In this document: one piece after another, positions 17,098 to 25,445 of the stretch
Layout: every line of letters begins with the position of its first letter
Numbering within the stretch: the first letter of the stretch is position 1
Assembly (NCBI GenBank): GCA_945878885.1
Contig: CAMCUP010000004.1
Location: forward strand, 1-64,000
Direction: 5' to 3'
DNA: 64,000 nucleotides
DNA from: Polynucleobacter meluiroseus
GTDB taxonomy: Bacteria; Pseudomonadota; Gammaproteobacteria; Burkholderiales; Burkholderiaceae
Made by a program: the position numbers and the translations under genes
Notes under the pieces: model-generated
What the model was told of the DNA's origin: nothing
Databases searched by the model: none
Seen by the model: only the letters and a program-made list of their open reading frames with translations

Positions 17098-18498
17098 ATG
17101 GCATTTCATGAAATAAAAGTTCCAGATAATGCATCAGTTTTACAAAAATTGCTGGCTTGGGTTGACTCTCGCTTTCCTTTATCGTCGACTATTAAAGCTC
17201 ACCTTACTGGTTACTATGCCCCCAAAAATCTCAATTTTTGGTATGTCTTTGGCGCTCTTTCGATCGTAGTTTTAGCAATTCAAATTATTACTGGCATTTT
17301 CTTAACCATGAATTACAAACCCGATGCGGCTAAAGCATTCGAGTCAGTTGAATACATCATGCGCGAAGTACCCTTTGGCTGGTTAATTCGCTATATGCAC
17401 TCCACCGGTGCCTCGATGTTTTTCATCGTGGTGTATTTACATATGTTTCGCGGCATGATCTACGGCTCTTATCGTAAACCTCGCGAACTTATTTGGATTT
17501 TTGGAACAGCAATCTTTTTGTGCTTAATGGGCGAGGCCTTTTTTGGCTACCTCTTACCCTGGGGGCAAATGTCGTATTGGGGCGCTCAAGTAATCGTGAA
17601 TCTATTTTCAGCCATTCCTTTAATTGGCCCTGATTTATCACTTTGGTTACGGGGCGACTACGTAGTTGGCGATGCAACCTTAAATCGTTTTTTTGCTTTC
17701 CATGTCATTGCTCTTCCACTTGTATTAATTGGTTTGGTTGCCGCCCATATTGTGGCCTTGCATGAAGTCGGCTCTAATAACCCCGATGGCGTAGAAATTA
17801 AAGACACCCTCGATGCCGATGGTCATCCAGTCGATGGTATTCCATTCCATCCTTATTACACTGTGCATGATGTGATGGCCTTAAGCATTTTCTTAATTAT
17901 TTTTGCGTCAATTGTCTTTTTTGCGCCAGAGATGGGCGGATATTTTATTGAAGCAAATAATTTCATTCCGGCAGATCCCTTTCTAACGCCTGCGCACATC
18001 GCACCAGTCTGGTATTTCACACCTTTTTATTCAATGCTACGCGGCACTACTACAAGCTTTTTAATTCCCTTGTGGATCTTTTTTGCGGTGCTTTTAGGAA
18101 TGGCCATGCTCCGCGCCAAGACCTTGATAATGAAAGCACTCTGCGTCTTTATCTTGGCAGCATTAGCGGCTGGTTTTTATTTGCTAGATGCTAAGTTTTG
18201 GGGTGTTGTCATTATGGGCGGTTCAGTAGTCGTGATTTTCTTTCTCCCTTGGCTTGATCACTCTAAAGTTAAATCAATTCGCTATCGCCCCAATTTTCAC
18301 AAATATATTTATGGTGTCTTTGTGGCGAGTTTTATTATTTTGGGATACTTAGGCATTCAGCCGCCATCGCCTGTGTTTGAAAAAATTTCTCAGATTTGTA
18401 CCATTTATTATCTAGGCTTTTTCCTGGCAATGCCTTTCTGGAGTCAGCTTGGCGAGTTCAAGCCTGTTCCAAGCCGCATCACTTTTCAGCCCCATTAG
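17098..18498 (+). CDS. petB: Cytochrome bc1 complex, cytochrome b
   Basis: Membrane core of complex III, 466 residues, binding two b hemes and both quinone sites. Seen are the N-terminal heme region (RYMHSTGASMFFIVVYLHMFRG), the GEAFFGYLLPWGQMS motif, the second heme His pair around FFAFHVIALPL, and the C-terminal domain with PEMGGYF and ADPFLTPAHIAPVWYF. The PEMG motif replaces the PEWY of many other groups, as is common in betaproteobacteria as far as I recall. A good ribosome site (CAGGAG) lies before the ATG. Confidence 0.97.
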   Translation: MAFHEIKVPDNASVLQKLLAWVDSRFPLSSTIKAHLTGYYAPKNLNFWYVFGALSIVVLAIQIITGIFLTMNYKPDAAKAFESVEYIMREVPFGWLIRYMHSTGASMFFIVVYLHMFRGMIYGSYRKPRELIWIFGTAIFLCLMGEAFFGYLLPWGQMSYWGAQVIVNLFSAIPLIGPDLSLWLRGDYVVGDATLNRFFAFHVIALPLVLIGLVAAHIVALHEVGSNNPDGVEIKDTLDADGHPVDGIPFHPYYTVHDVMALSIFLIIFASIVFFAPEMGGYFIEANNFIPADPFLTPAHIAPVWYFTPFYSMLRGTTTSFLIPLWIFFAVLLGMAMLRAKTLIMKALCVFILAALAAGFYLLDAKFWGVVIMGGSVVVIFFLPWLDHSKVKSIRYRPNFHKYIYGVFVASFIILGYLGIQPPSPVFEKISQICTIYYLGFFLAMPFWSQLGEFKPVPSRITFQPH

Positions 18499-18528
18499 TT
18501 GGGCTACAGAGAACAATTAGGAACTAGC

Positions 18529-19308
18529 ATGCAATCGATTCTGTCAATCTTAAAAATGAGTTGTCGTAACAGCGCTCTGGTAGCAGTCTGCAGCTTTTTA
18601 TTGTTAGCTAAAGTAAATGCTAATGAAGTCAGCTTTCCGCTAGATGCTGCGCCCCAAAGAGTGAGTAATAATGCTTCACTGCAAAACGGCGCCAAGCTTT
18701 ATATGAACTACTGTGCAGGTTGTCATTCGGCCGAATCAGTTCGCTATAGCAGTTTGCGCGACATTGGGCTAACTGATCAGCAAATTAAAAATAATTTAAT
18801 TTTGAATGGAGCCAAAATAGGCGACTTAATGACAATATCCATGTCAGCCAAAGACGCTAAAGAATGGTTTGGTAAAGCCCCACCCGATTTATCGGTAGAA
18901 GCGCGTGCCCGTGGCACCGATTGGATTTACACCTACCTACGCACTTTTTATAAAGATGATTCAACCCCAACGGGATGGAATAATTTGGTCTACCCTAATG
19001 TTGGCATGCCACACGCCTTATGGGAATTACAGGGCGAGCGCGGGGCAAAATTTGCCGAAGTCAAAGACCCACACGACCCAAGCAGAGTAGAAAAAAAGTT
19101 CATTGGCTATGAGCAAATCACCCCAGGAACCATGAAGACTGCAGAATACGACGATAATATAGCCGACTTAGTCGCATTCATGTCTTGGATGGCTGAGCCA
19201 GTGCAACTAGAGCGCAAGCGTTTGGGGGTGCTGGTAGTGTTATTTTTGGTACTATTTGCTGTATTTGCATGGCGCCTGAATAAGGCCTATTGGAAAAACA
19301 TTCACTAA
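18529..19308 (+). CDS. petC: Cytochrome bc1 complex, cytochrome c1
   Basis: Membrane-anchored c-type cytochrome that passes electrons from the Rieske centre to soluble cytochrome c. The 259-residue protein has a signal peptide (about residues 1-31), heme motif CAGCH at residues 62-66, an axial Met candidate in MTISMSAKDAKEWFG, and a C-terminal membrane helix ending WRLNKAYWKNIH. The ATG at 18529, with TAGGA a few bases upstream, is preferred over a TTG at 18499. Confidence 0.96.
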   Translation: MQSILSILKMSCRNSALVAVCSFLLLAKVNANEVSFPLDAAPQRVSNNASLQNGAKLYMNYCAGCHSAESVRYSSLRDIGLTDQQIKNNLILNGAKIGDLMTISMSAKDAKEWFGKAPPDLSVEARARGTDWIYTYLRTFYKDDSTPTGWNNLVYPNVGMPHALWELQGERGAKFAEVKDPHDPSRVEKKFIGYEQITPGTMKTAEYDDNIADLVAFMSWMAEPVQLERKRLGVLVVLFLVLFAVFAWRLNKAYWKNIH

Positions 19309-19332
19309 GTATTTTTTTAAGGATCTTTGCAT

Positions 19333-19944
19333 ATGATGGTGTTGTACTCGGGCACAAACTGCCCATTCTCGCAACGCTGCCGCCTGGTGTTATTCGAAAA
19401 AGGCATGGATTTTGAGATTCGCGATGTTGATTTATTCAACAAACCCGAAGATATCTCAGTGATGAACCCCTACGCTCAAGTACCAATTTTGGTCGAGCGA
19501 GATTTGATTTTGTATGAATCCAACATCATTAATGAGTATATCGATGAGCGTTTTCCGCATCCCCAATTAATGCCACCCGACCCAGTTGCAAGGGCTAGGG
19601 CGCGCTTATTTTTATTTAATTTTGAAAAAGAATTATTTATTCATGTCATTGGTTTGGAAAATGAAAAAGGAAAAGCTGCTGAAAAATTGCACGATAAAGC
19701 CCGCTCGGCAATTCGTGATCGTTTAACTCAGTTAGCACCAATTTTTATCAAAAATAAATACATGTTAGGCGATGAGTTTTCCATGCTTGATGTGGCTATC
19801 GCCCCGCTATTGTGGCGTCTTGAGCACTATGGCATTGATTTATCGCGTAACGCTGCGCCTTTGCTAAAGTATGCCGAACGTATTTTCAGTCGTCCAGCTT
19901 ATATTGAGGCTTTAACTCCTTCCGAAAAAGTCATGCGTCGCTAA
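19333..19944 (+). CDS. sspA: Stringent starvation protein A (GST-fold RNA polymerase-associated protein)
   Basis: SspA is a glutathione-transferase-like protein that binds RNA polymerase and affects transcription under starvation and acid stress in gammaproteobacteria. The 203-residue product has the thioredoxin-like N-terminal domain (YSGTNCPFSQRCRLVLFEKG, VPILVERDLILYESNIINEYID) and the helical C-terminal domain. AAGGA at 19319-19323 fits the ATG at 19333; the next codon is also ATG. It precedes sspB and follows petC, an order kept in many beta- and gammaproteobacteria. Confidence 0.95.
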   Translation: MMVLYSGTNCPFSQRCRLVLFEKGMDFEIRDVDLFNKPEDISVMNPYAQVPILVERDLILYESNIINEYIDERFPHPQLMPPDPVARARARLFLFNFEKELFIHVIGLENEKGKAAEKLHDKARSAIRDRLTQLAPIFIKNKYMLGDEFSMLDVAIAPLLWRLEHYGIDLSRNAAPLLKYAERIFSRPAYIEALTPSEKVMRR

Positions 19945-19993
19945 GCAGTATTAGACTCAGAACTAAACTAGGGGTATTGCACCCGTCGAACAC

Positions 19994-20398
19994 ATGGCCG
20001 ATCACACCCCTAGTACCAAACCCTATTTAATTCGCGCACTACATCAGTGGTGCAGCGATTTTGGTTTTACCCCTTTTATTGCTGTTTTTGTAGATCAACA
20101 GGTTGAAGTGCCAATGGAGTTTGTTAAAAATGACGAGATTGTTTTAAATCTTTCAACTGAAGCATGCCATGAATTACAGCTTGAAAATGACTGGATTAGT
20201 TTTCAAGCACGCTTTAGCGGTGTACCTAAAAAAATATTTGTCCCTATTTCAAATGTTTTGGCTATTTATGCCCGTGAAAATGGACAAGGGATGTCGTTTC
20301 CTTTTGAGGTAATTACACCAGATGATATTGCTGGGGATACCGCCAGAAAAAGTAAGCAAGCCACCCCTAGTCGACCAGCCTTAAAAATTGTGAAGTAA
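19994..20398 (+). CDS. sspB: ClpXP specificity-enhancing factor SspB
   Basis: SspB tethers ssrA-tagged proteins to the ClpXP protease. The 134-residue protein has the folded substrate-binding domain (residues 8-110, TKPYLIRALHQWCSDFGFTP and PISNVLAIYARENGQGM) and a disordered tail ending ALKIVK, the conserved C-terminal peptide that docks on ClpX. The 49-base gap after sspA shows no terminator, so the pair is probably co-transcribed. Confidence 0.95.
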   Translation: MADHTPSTKPYLIRALHQWCSDFGFTPFIAVFVDQQVEVPMEFVKNDEIVLNLSTEACHELQLENDWISFQARFSGVPKKIFVPISNVLAIYARENGQGMSFPFEVITPDDIAGDTARKSKQATPSRPALKIVK

Positions 20399-20404
20399 TG
20401 TCCA

Positions 20405-21166
20405 ATGAGTATGCTTATGCATATGAAATTGCCACCCTTATTAATCACTTCAGCAATTACGATTGCTGATCAGCAACCTGTTATTGGCGATCCCGATGCG
20501 CGCTTACGACTTACTTTAGTTGCAATTGGTAAATGGCTGGAACTGGAACCAGAGATTCAAATGGTGATTTGTGATGGCTCTAATTTTGACTTATCCACCA
20601 TTATGCGAACCCATTTTCCCCAAGCGAAAATTGAATGCCTACACTTTCAAAATAACGCCGCTCTAGTCGCCAAACTTGGTAAGGGCTATGGTGAAGGTGA
20701 AATCATAAACTATGCTTTAGATCATTCAACGCATTTACAGGCGGCCAGTTTTTTTATTAAGTGCACCTCAAAAGTGTGGATAAAAAACTTTTCTGCATGC
20801 CTACGGTATTGGAATGGCAGATTTATTTGTAATGCTGATTTTTCGAATGTCACGAAATTTAAACCTTACACCTTAAATCATATTGATACGCGTTTTTTTA
20901 TTGTTGATAAGATATTTTACCGAGAGACCTTTTCCCAGGCTTACTTGCAGGTTAATGATCCCCTGCGGCAGACGATTGAACAATGCTTCAAAAAAATCGT
21001 TTTAGAAAAAAAACTGCAAGAATTTATATTGCCAATTTGGCCGGCTTTAGCAGGTTTTGCTGGTTCAACTGGTGAAGACTACGAGCTTTCACGTTTAGGT
21101 ATTTGGAAGGAAGATTTCAAGCGTATGGTGCTCCGTTGGCGCTCGCCCTTGGTAGCACATAAGTAG
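20405..21166 (+). CDS. Uncharacterised protein, possibly a GT-A-like glycosyltransferase
   Basis: I do not recognise this 253-residue protein with certainty. It has no signal peptide or membrane helix. The N-terminal part (LLITSAITIADQQP, then QMVICDGSNFDLS) looks like the first strands of a Rossmann-like GT-A fold, and KGYGEGEIINYAL followed by SFFIKCTSKVWIKNF resembles a motif I associate with surface-sugar transferases, but a clear DxD metal motif is missing. It lies 6 bases after sspB and just before tRNA-Thr, next to a TPR-type glycosyltransferase gene, so a role in glycosylation is plausible. Function is inference. Confidence 0.7.
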   Translation: MSMLMHMKLPPLLITSAITIADQQPVIGDPDARLRLTLVAIGKWLELEPEIQMVICDGSNFDLSTIMRTHFPQAKIECLHFQNNAALVAKLGKGYGEGEIINYALDHSTHLQAASFFIKCTSKVWIKNFSACLRYWNGRFICNADFSNVTKFKPYTLNHIDTRFFIVDKIFYRETFSQAYLQVNDPLRQTIEQCFKKIVLEKKLQEFILPIWPALAGFAGSTGEDYELSRLGIWKEDFKRMVLRWRSPLVAHK

Positions 21167-21182
21167 TTTAAAATGGCTAGAT

Positions 21183-21258
21183 GCCCCATTAGCTCATCTG
21201 GTAGAGCAACTGATTTGTAATCAGTAGGTGGTCTGTTCGAGTCGGACATGGGGCACCA
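21183..21258 (+). tRNA. tRNA-Thr (anticodon TGT)
   Basis: A full cloverleaf of 76 bases. Acceptor strands are GCCCCAT (21183-21189) and ATGGGGC (21248-21254), anticodon stem ACTGA/TCAGT with loop TTTGTAA giving anticodon TGT, T-arm GTCTG-TTCGAGT-CGGAC, and an encoded CCA end (21256-21258). A TAAAAT box at 21169-21174 may be its -10 element, overlapping the region just after the upstream stop codon. Confidence 0.97.
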
Positions 21259-21284
21259 CTTTTTTCGATTGAAAATTACTACCC

Positions 21285-23318
21285 ATGGCTAGCGAGTTTG
21301 AGACCACTACCACAATTGGAATTCAATGTGCTCAGGCTGGTAAAAACCAAGAGGCACTTGAATGGTTTACCAAGGGAGTAGCCTTAAGCCCTAAATCGGC
21401 GCATGCCCATCTATATCAAGGTAATGCTTACAGCGCCTTGAGAAATTTTTCTGCCGCACTCAAATGCTACAACAAAGCAATTGATTTAAATCCGCAATTT
21501 GTTGAGGCTTATAACAATCTTGGTTTGTTATTAATTCAACAGAACGATTATCGCAATGCTTTAATATATTTTGCGCAAGCGATTCGGGTTGACGCCCAAT
21601 TTTGCGAGGCTTATCTCAATCAAGGCTTCGCTCAACTTGCGTTAGCCGAGTATGGCGCAGCGTTACAAAGTTATGAAAAAGCAGTACAACTGCAACCAAA
21701 TCATGCGCTTGCTTATAATAATTTAGGCAATACTTACAAGGCTTTAGAAAAACCGCTGGAGGCATTGCAGTGTTACGAAAAAGCGCTTGAAATAAATCCC
21801 GGCCTTGCCGACCCTTGGTATAACCGTGGCATTTTATTGGGCGATATGGGGCAAGAGCATGAGGGCGTCTTTAGTTGCGATAAGGCGCTAGCGATTAATC
21901 CACAGTTAGCGCGCGCCAGGTGGGCTAGAACTTTTTTGCAAATTCCGCAAATTGAGGGCTTTGACGAAGACCCACAAATTATCCGTGCCCAATTTACGGC
22001 CAACCTAGAGGCATTAGATGCTTGGTTTGCGGCGCGCGGAAGCAATCCTAATAGCCCACTTGGGGCTGAGGTCGGACCCGATGTAGTGGGTAGTTTTCAA
22101 CCTTTTTATTTGGCTTATCAAGCTAAAAATAATCGTCAATTAATGAGCGCTTATGGTCAGTTATGCCGTCGTTTAATGGCTAATTGGGAGCAAAGCCAAG
22201 GTTACAAAGCCCGCGAGTTTGCGGTACGCGGACGGATTCGCCTGGGCATTGTGAGTCATTACTTATGCGATCATCCAGTATGGAATGCTTTTTTAAGGGG
22301 CCTTGCTCGCCATTTAAAGCGCAGCGAATTTGAATTAATTTTCTTTTATTTAGGGCAGGCCCACGATCAAGAAACGCAACTAGCGCGCTCATTAGCAACT
22401 TCATTTATTGAGGGTAAGACAGCAGTAGCCGACTGGGCTGAAACTATTTTGGCCCAACAAGTTGAGGTATTAATTTATCCCGATGTCGGTATGGACCAAA
22501 TGACAACAAAGCTAGCCAGCTTACGTTTAGCGCCTTTACAATTGGTAATGTGGGGGCATCCAGAAACAACTGGTTTACCCACCATAGATTATTTTATTTC
22601 AGCACAGTGTTTTGAAAATGCAGCCTCGCCTAATAACTATACTGAGCAATTGCTGACCTTAGCAAATTTAGGTTGTTGCTACGAGCGGCTTAGCGTAAGC
22701 CCAACCGAAGTGAACTTAGCGCACTTTGGCATCAATACAAAATTACCCATTTTGGTTTGTCCCGGCAGTGTTTTTAAATATGCTGCGGAATTCGACTGGG
22801 TTTTAGTGGAAATTGCCCGTCGCTTAGGATCCTGCCAGTTGGTATTTTTTGTTGCTAGTAGCAAGGCCAATTTAACAGCGCGCTTTGAGGCACGGCTAAC
22901 CCAAGCCTTTGCTAAGGAGCAACTGCAGTTAAGTGATTACGTGGTATTTATTCCGTGGCTTGAGCGCCCAGATTTTTTTAGCCTTATGCAACAGTCCCAT
23001 GTCTTTTTAGATACCATCGGATTTTCAGGCTTCAATACCGCCATGCAAGCCATTGAATGTGATTTACCGATCGTAACTCTGGCCGGAGAATTTATGCGCG
23101 GACGGCTTGCTGCTGGAATTTTACAGCGCATTAATTTGCCCGAATTAATCACCCACTCAGCTGAAGAGTACATAGCACTAGCGGTAAAACTCGTAAAAGA
23201 CTCCACTTACCGAGCCAATATCGTTGCGCAAATACAGGCAAACCGCGATGTACTATTCAATGACGTTTTGCCCATCCGTGAACTCGAGGCGTTTTTAAGT
23301 GCGCACTGCCGAAGTTAA
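21285..23318 (+). CDS. TPR protein with O-GlcNAc-transferase-like (GT41) domain
   Basis: A 677-residue protein with about six TPR units (residues 5-210) joined to a GT-B domain of the OGT/SPINDLY type. Motifs include RIRLGIVSHYLCDHPVWN, LAPLQLVMWGHPETTGLPTI, where the HPETTG segment matches the GT41 catalytic loop, and GFSGFNTAMQAIECDLPIVT with the donor-binding end GEFMRGRLAAGIL. Bacterial members modify protein side chains or, in some systems, other cytoplasmic acceptors; the sugar and target here are unknown. It starts 26 bases after tRNA-Thr and its stop overlaps that of the convergent transporter gene by four bases. Confidence 0.9.
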   Translation: MASEFETTTTIGIQCAQAGKNQEALEWFTKGVALSPKSAHAHLYQGNAYSALRNFSAALKCYNKAIDLNPQFVEAYNNLGLLLIQQNDYRNALIYFAQAIRVDAQFCEAYLNQGFAQLALAEYGAALQSYEKAVQLQPNHALAYNNLGNTYKALEKPLEALQCYEKALEINPGLADPWYNRGILLGDMGQEHEGVFSCDKALAINPQLARARWARTFLQIPQIEGFDEDPQIIRAQFTANLEALDAWFAARGSNPNSPLGAEVGPDVVGSFQPFYLAYQAKNNRQLMSAYGQLCRRLMANWEQSQGYKAREFAVRGRIRLGIVSHYLCDHPVWNAFLRGLARHLKRSEFELIFFYLGQAHDQETQLARSLATSFIEGKTAVADWAETILAQQVEVLIYPDVGMDQMTTKLASLRLAPLQLVMWGHPETTGLPTIDYFISAQCFENAASPNNYTEQLLTLANLGCCYERLSVSPTEVNLAHFGINTKLPILVCPGSVFKYAAEFDWVLVEIARRLGSCQLVFFVASSKANLTARFEARLTQAFAKEQLQLSDYVVFIPWLERPDFFSLMQQSHVFLDTIGFSGFNTAMQAIECDLPIVTLAGEFMRGRLAAGILQRINLPELITHSAEEYIALAVKLVKDSTYRANIVAQIQANRDVLFNDVLPIRELEAFLSAHCRS

Positions 23319-24658
23319 TGATGCAAGTTGATGCGGCGGGTTTCTGGTAAATAAAAAATAGCGAGTAGAGCCGCGCTAGCCAAGAAGGCGGTGGGGTACC
23401 AAAGCCCAACTAAGGGGCTAGCCCAGGTTTGATTGAGCCAAGTAACAATTAAGGGGAGCAGACCCCCAATCCAGCCAGCTGCAAAATTGTGTGGCAGGGT
23501 GGCTGCGCTACTGCGCCGTTGTGCAGGAAAGAGCTCAGCCAATAAAGCAGATTGCGGGCCAATGACTAAGGCTAATGGTATCGATAGCAGAGCTAAAACT
23601 AAGCCAAGTGCAAGGCTATTTTGCGCTGCATTGCTAGCCAAATATCCCAATAGAGCAAAGGCGGGCAAAATAAAAATTGCACCAAGAATAAGGCCGGCAA
23701 TCACAATCGGCTTTCGACCTAAGCGATCAGAAAGTGCGCCAGCAAAGATAGTTAAGGGGAATAATGCAGCAGTGGCAAAGATGCTTAAGGTATTGACTAA
23801 TTGAGGATCTATTTTGAGTGCAGATTTTAAATAGATCGCGGTATACACTTGCACGCAAAAAAATAATACTGAGCCACCCGCTGAAATACAAAAGAACAAT
23901 AAAAACATATGTCGACGGGTTGTCTGGTCGCGAAAATTATCTCGCAAAGGCGTTTTACTAGTTATCTTTGCGCTATGAAGTGCTGTAAAAATTGGCGTTT
24001 CTTCTAAAGCTAGGCGGGTTTTTAAGGCGATGATCAGAAGTAATATTGACACCCAAAAAGGGACGCGCCAGCCCCATTCTTGAAATGCTTCGGGGCTAAG
24101 TGCGAATTGCAAATAGGCTATTTGCAAGGTTGAGGCCAATATACCTAGGGGCCCCATCAACTGCAAAACACTCGTTTGAAAGCCACGTTTTTCTGGGTTA
24201 GCATGTTCGGCCAAATACACTGCGCTGCCACCAATTTCTCCGCCAGCAGACAAGCCCTGTAATAAGCGCAAGGTAATCAGTAGCACTGGCGCAGCATAGC
24301 CAATTTGATTAAAGGTAGGTAAGAAGCCGACCGCTAAAGTAGACCCGCCCATGAGTGTCATGGTGATTAAAAATACGGGGCGCCTGCCAATGCGATCTGC
24401 TAAAGAGCCAAAAAAAGCAGCGCCAATGGGCCGAAATACCATGCCCACGCCAAATGTCGCTAAGCTAGCTAGCAGACTATTGGACGAAGTCGCATCCGAG
24501 CCACTAAATGGGAAGAATAAGGGGCCAAATTGAATTGCTAAGGCAGCAAAGCAGAGGAAGTCATACCACTCTAAAAAGGTACCAAAACAGGCTGCCAAAG
24601 CCACTTTGCGATATTTTTTTGAATTAATTTGACTCTTTAAGTTGCTGATTTTATTCAA
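23315..24658 (-). CDS. MFS transporter, metabolite:H+ symporter (MHS) type
   Basis: A 447-residue, 12-helix transporter like ProP, KgtP and ShiA. The MHS family marks are present: CFGTFLEWYDFLCF at the first helix, GSLADRIGRRP in loop 2-3, LLRLLQGLSAGGEIGGSAVYLAEHA in helix 4 written here only in part, and GALSDRLGRKP in the second half. The substrate is likely an organic acid or osmolyte but cannot be told. The start is uncertain: the frame begins with TTG at 24658, AGAG lies a suitable distance upstream, and there is no in-frame ATG before the conserved first helix. A long hairpin lies 14 bases upstream in its leader. Confidence 0.9.
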   Translation of the reverse strand: MNKISNLKSQINSKKYRKVALAACFGTFLEWYDFLCFAALAIQFGPLFFPFSGSDATSSNSLLASLATFGVGMVFRPIGAAFFGSLADRIGRRPVFLITMTLMGGSTLAVGFLPTFNQIGYAAPVLLITLRLLQGLSAGGEIGGSAVYLAEHANPEKRGFQTSVLQLMGPLGILASTLQIAYLQFALSPEAFQEWGWRVPFWVSILLLIIALKTRLALEETPIFTALHSAKITSKTPLRDNFRDQTTRRHMFLLFFCISAGGSVLFFCVQVYTAIYLKSALKIDPQLVNTLSIFATAALFPLTIFAGALSDRLGRKPIVIAGLILGAIFILPAFALLGYLASNAAQNSLALGLVLALLSIPLALVIGPQSALLAELFPAQRRSSAATLPHNFAAGWIGGLLPLIVTWLNQTWASPLVGLWYPTAFLASAALLAIFYLPETRRINLHH

Positions 24659-24672
24659 CCTTTACTCTAAAT

Positions 24673-24707
24673 AAGGATTATTTGTTGCAAAGCAGCAAAT
24701 AATCCTT
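24673..24707. promoter_or_regulatory. 35-base palindrome between the MHS transporter and phasin genes
   Basis: Perfect 12-base arms AAGGATTATTTG (24673-24684) and CAAATAATCCTT (24696-24707), with an inner TGC-AAA-GCA. It lies in the divergent gap, 14 bases before the transporter start and 84 bases before the earliest phasin start. It lacks the T run and position of a terminator for either gene, so an operator or a leader hairpin is more likely. Confidence 0.7.
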
Positions 24708-24791
24708 GATTTCTGTTAGCTGCTCCGTTAAAGTTCTATGGTGCAGTGCAATATTAATGATGTATTTTTTTAATGTCTTTTAATTTTTTAA

Positions 24792-25391
24792 ATGGAAAAC
24801 CAAATGAACCAAGATCAAATTACCGCTAAATTGTCGCAAATTCAGAGCAAGGGCCTCGAGTCTACCTTTTCTTTAAGCGAAGCTGCTTTAGAAAACGCTG
24901 AGAAATTGGCTGCCCTCAACTATGCCGCCTCTAAAGAAGCTTTAGTAAATGCTCAAGATAACTTTCAAGCTGTTTTGACTGCTAAAGACCCAAAACAAGT
25001 TACTGAACTGATGAGTGTTGAAGCTTTGCAAGAAGTAAGCGATCTAGCTACTGATTATCAGCGCAAAGTAACTCAAGTATTACGCGATAGCAATAAAGAA
25101 TTTGCTAGCGTAGTTGATGCTAGCATTGATGAAATTCAGTCTAGCGTACAAGATTGGATGAATACCTTGGCCAGCAATGCACCTGCAGGTTCTGATGTAT
25201 TTGTTTCAGCATTCAAAACTTCATATGGCAGCATGTTGCAAGGTTTTGAACAGTTCCGTGCTGCTAGTAAAGAAGCCTTGGCTACTGCTGAAAAAAGTGC
25301 TGACCAAGCAATGGATACTGTTAAAGGTCAAATCAATCAAGTAAAAAAAGCAAGCACCCCAGCTTCACGTGGTCGCAAAGCAGCAAAATAA
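24792..25391 (+). CDS. Phasin (polyhydroxyalkanoate granule-associated protein)
   Basis: Phasins coat PHA storage granules. The 199-residue protein (or 195 if it starts at 24804) is almost wholly helical, has SLSEAALENAEKLAALNYAASKEAL and a C-terminal Lys/Ala-rich tail (PASRGRKAAK) as in betaproteobacterial phasins. The ATG at 24804 has GGA eight bases upstream and may be the true start. No PHA synthase lies in the window. A strong terminator follows. Codon use suggests high expression. Confidence 0.92.
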   Translation: MENQMNQDQITAKLSQIQSKGLESTFSLSEAALENAEKLAALNYAASKEALVNAQDNFQAVLTAKDPKQVTELMSVEALQEVSDLATDYQRKVTQVLRDSNKEFASVVDASIDEIQSSVQDWMNTLASNAPAGSDVFVSAFKTSYGSMLQGFEQFRAASKEALATAEKSADQAMDTVKGQINQVKKASTPASRGRKAAK

Positions 25392-25413
25392 TAGTTTAGT
25401 TTTTGAATTAAAG

Positions 25414-25445
25414 AAACCCCGCTAATGAGTTAGCGGGGTTTTTAT
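25414..25445. terminator. Bidirectional Rho-independent terminator of phasin and rmuC
   Basis: A 12-pair stem AAACCCCGCTAA (25414-25425) with TTAGCGGGGTTT (25430-25441), loop TGAG, and T-rich flanks on both strands. It lies between the convergent ends of the phasin and rmuC genes and can serve both. Confidence 0.93.

Noticed and set aside
21183..24658. Genomic island integrated at tRNA-Thr
   Set aside because: No integrase gene and no second copy of the tRNA 3' end were seen downstream, so only the accessory nature of the genes is noted.
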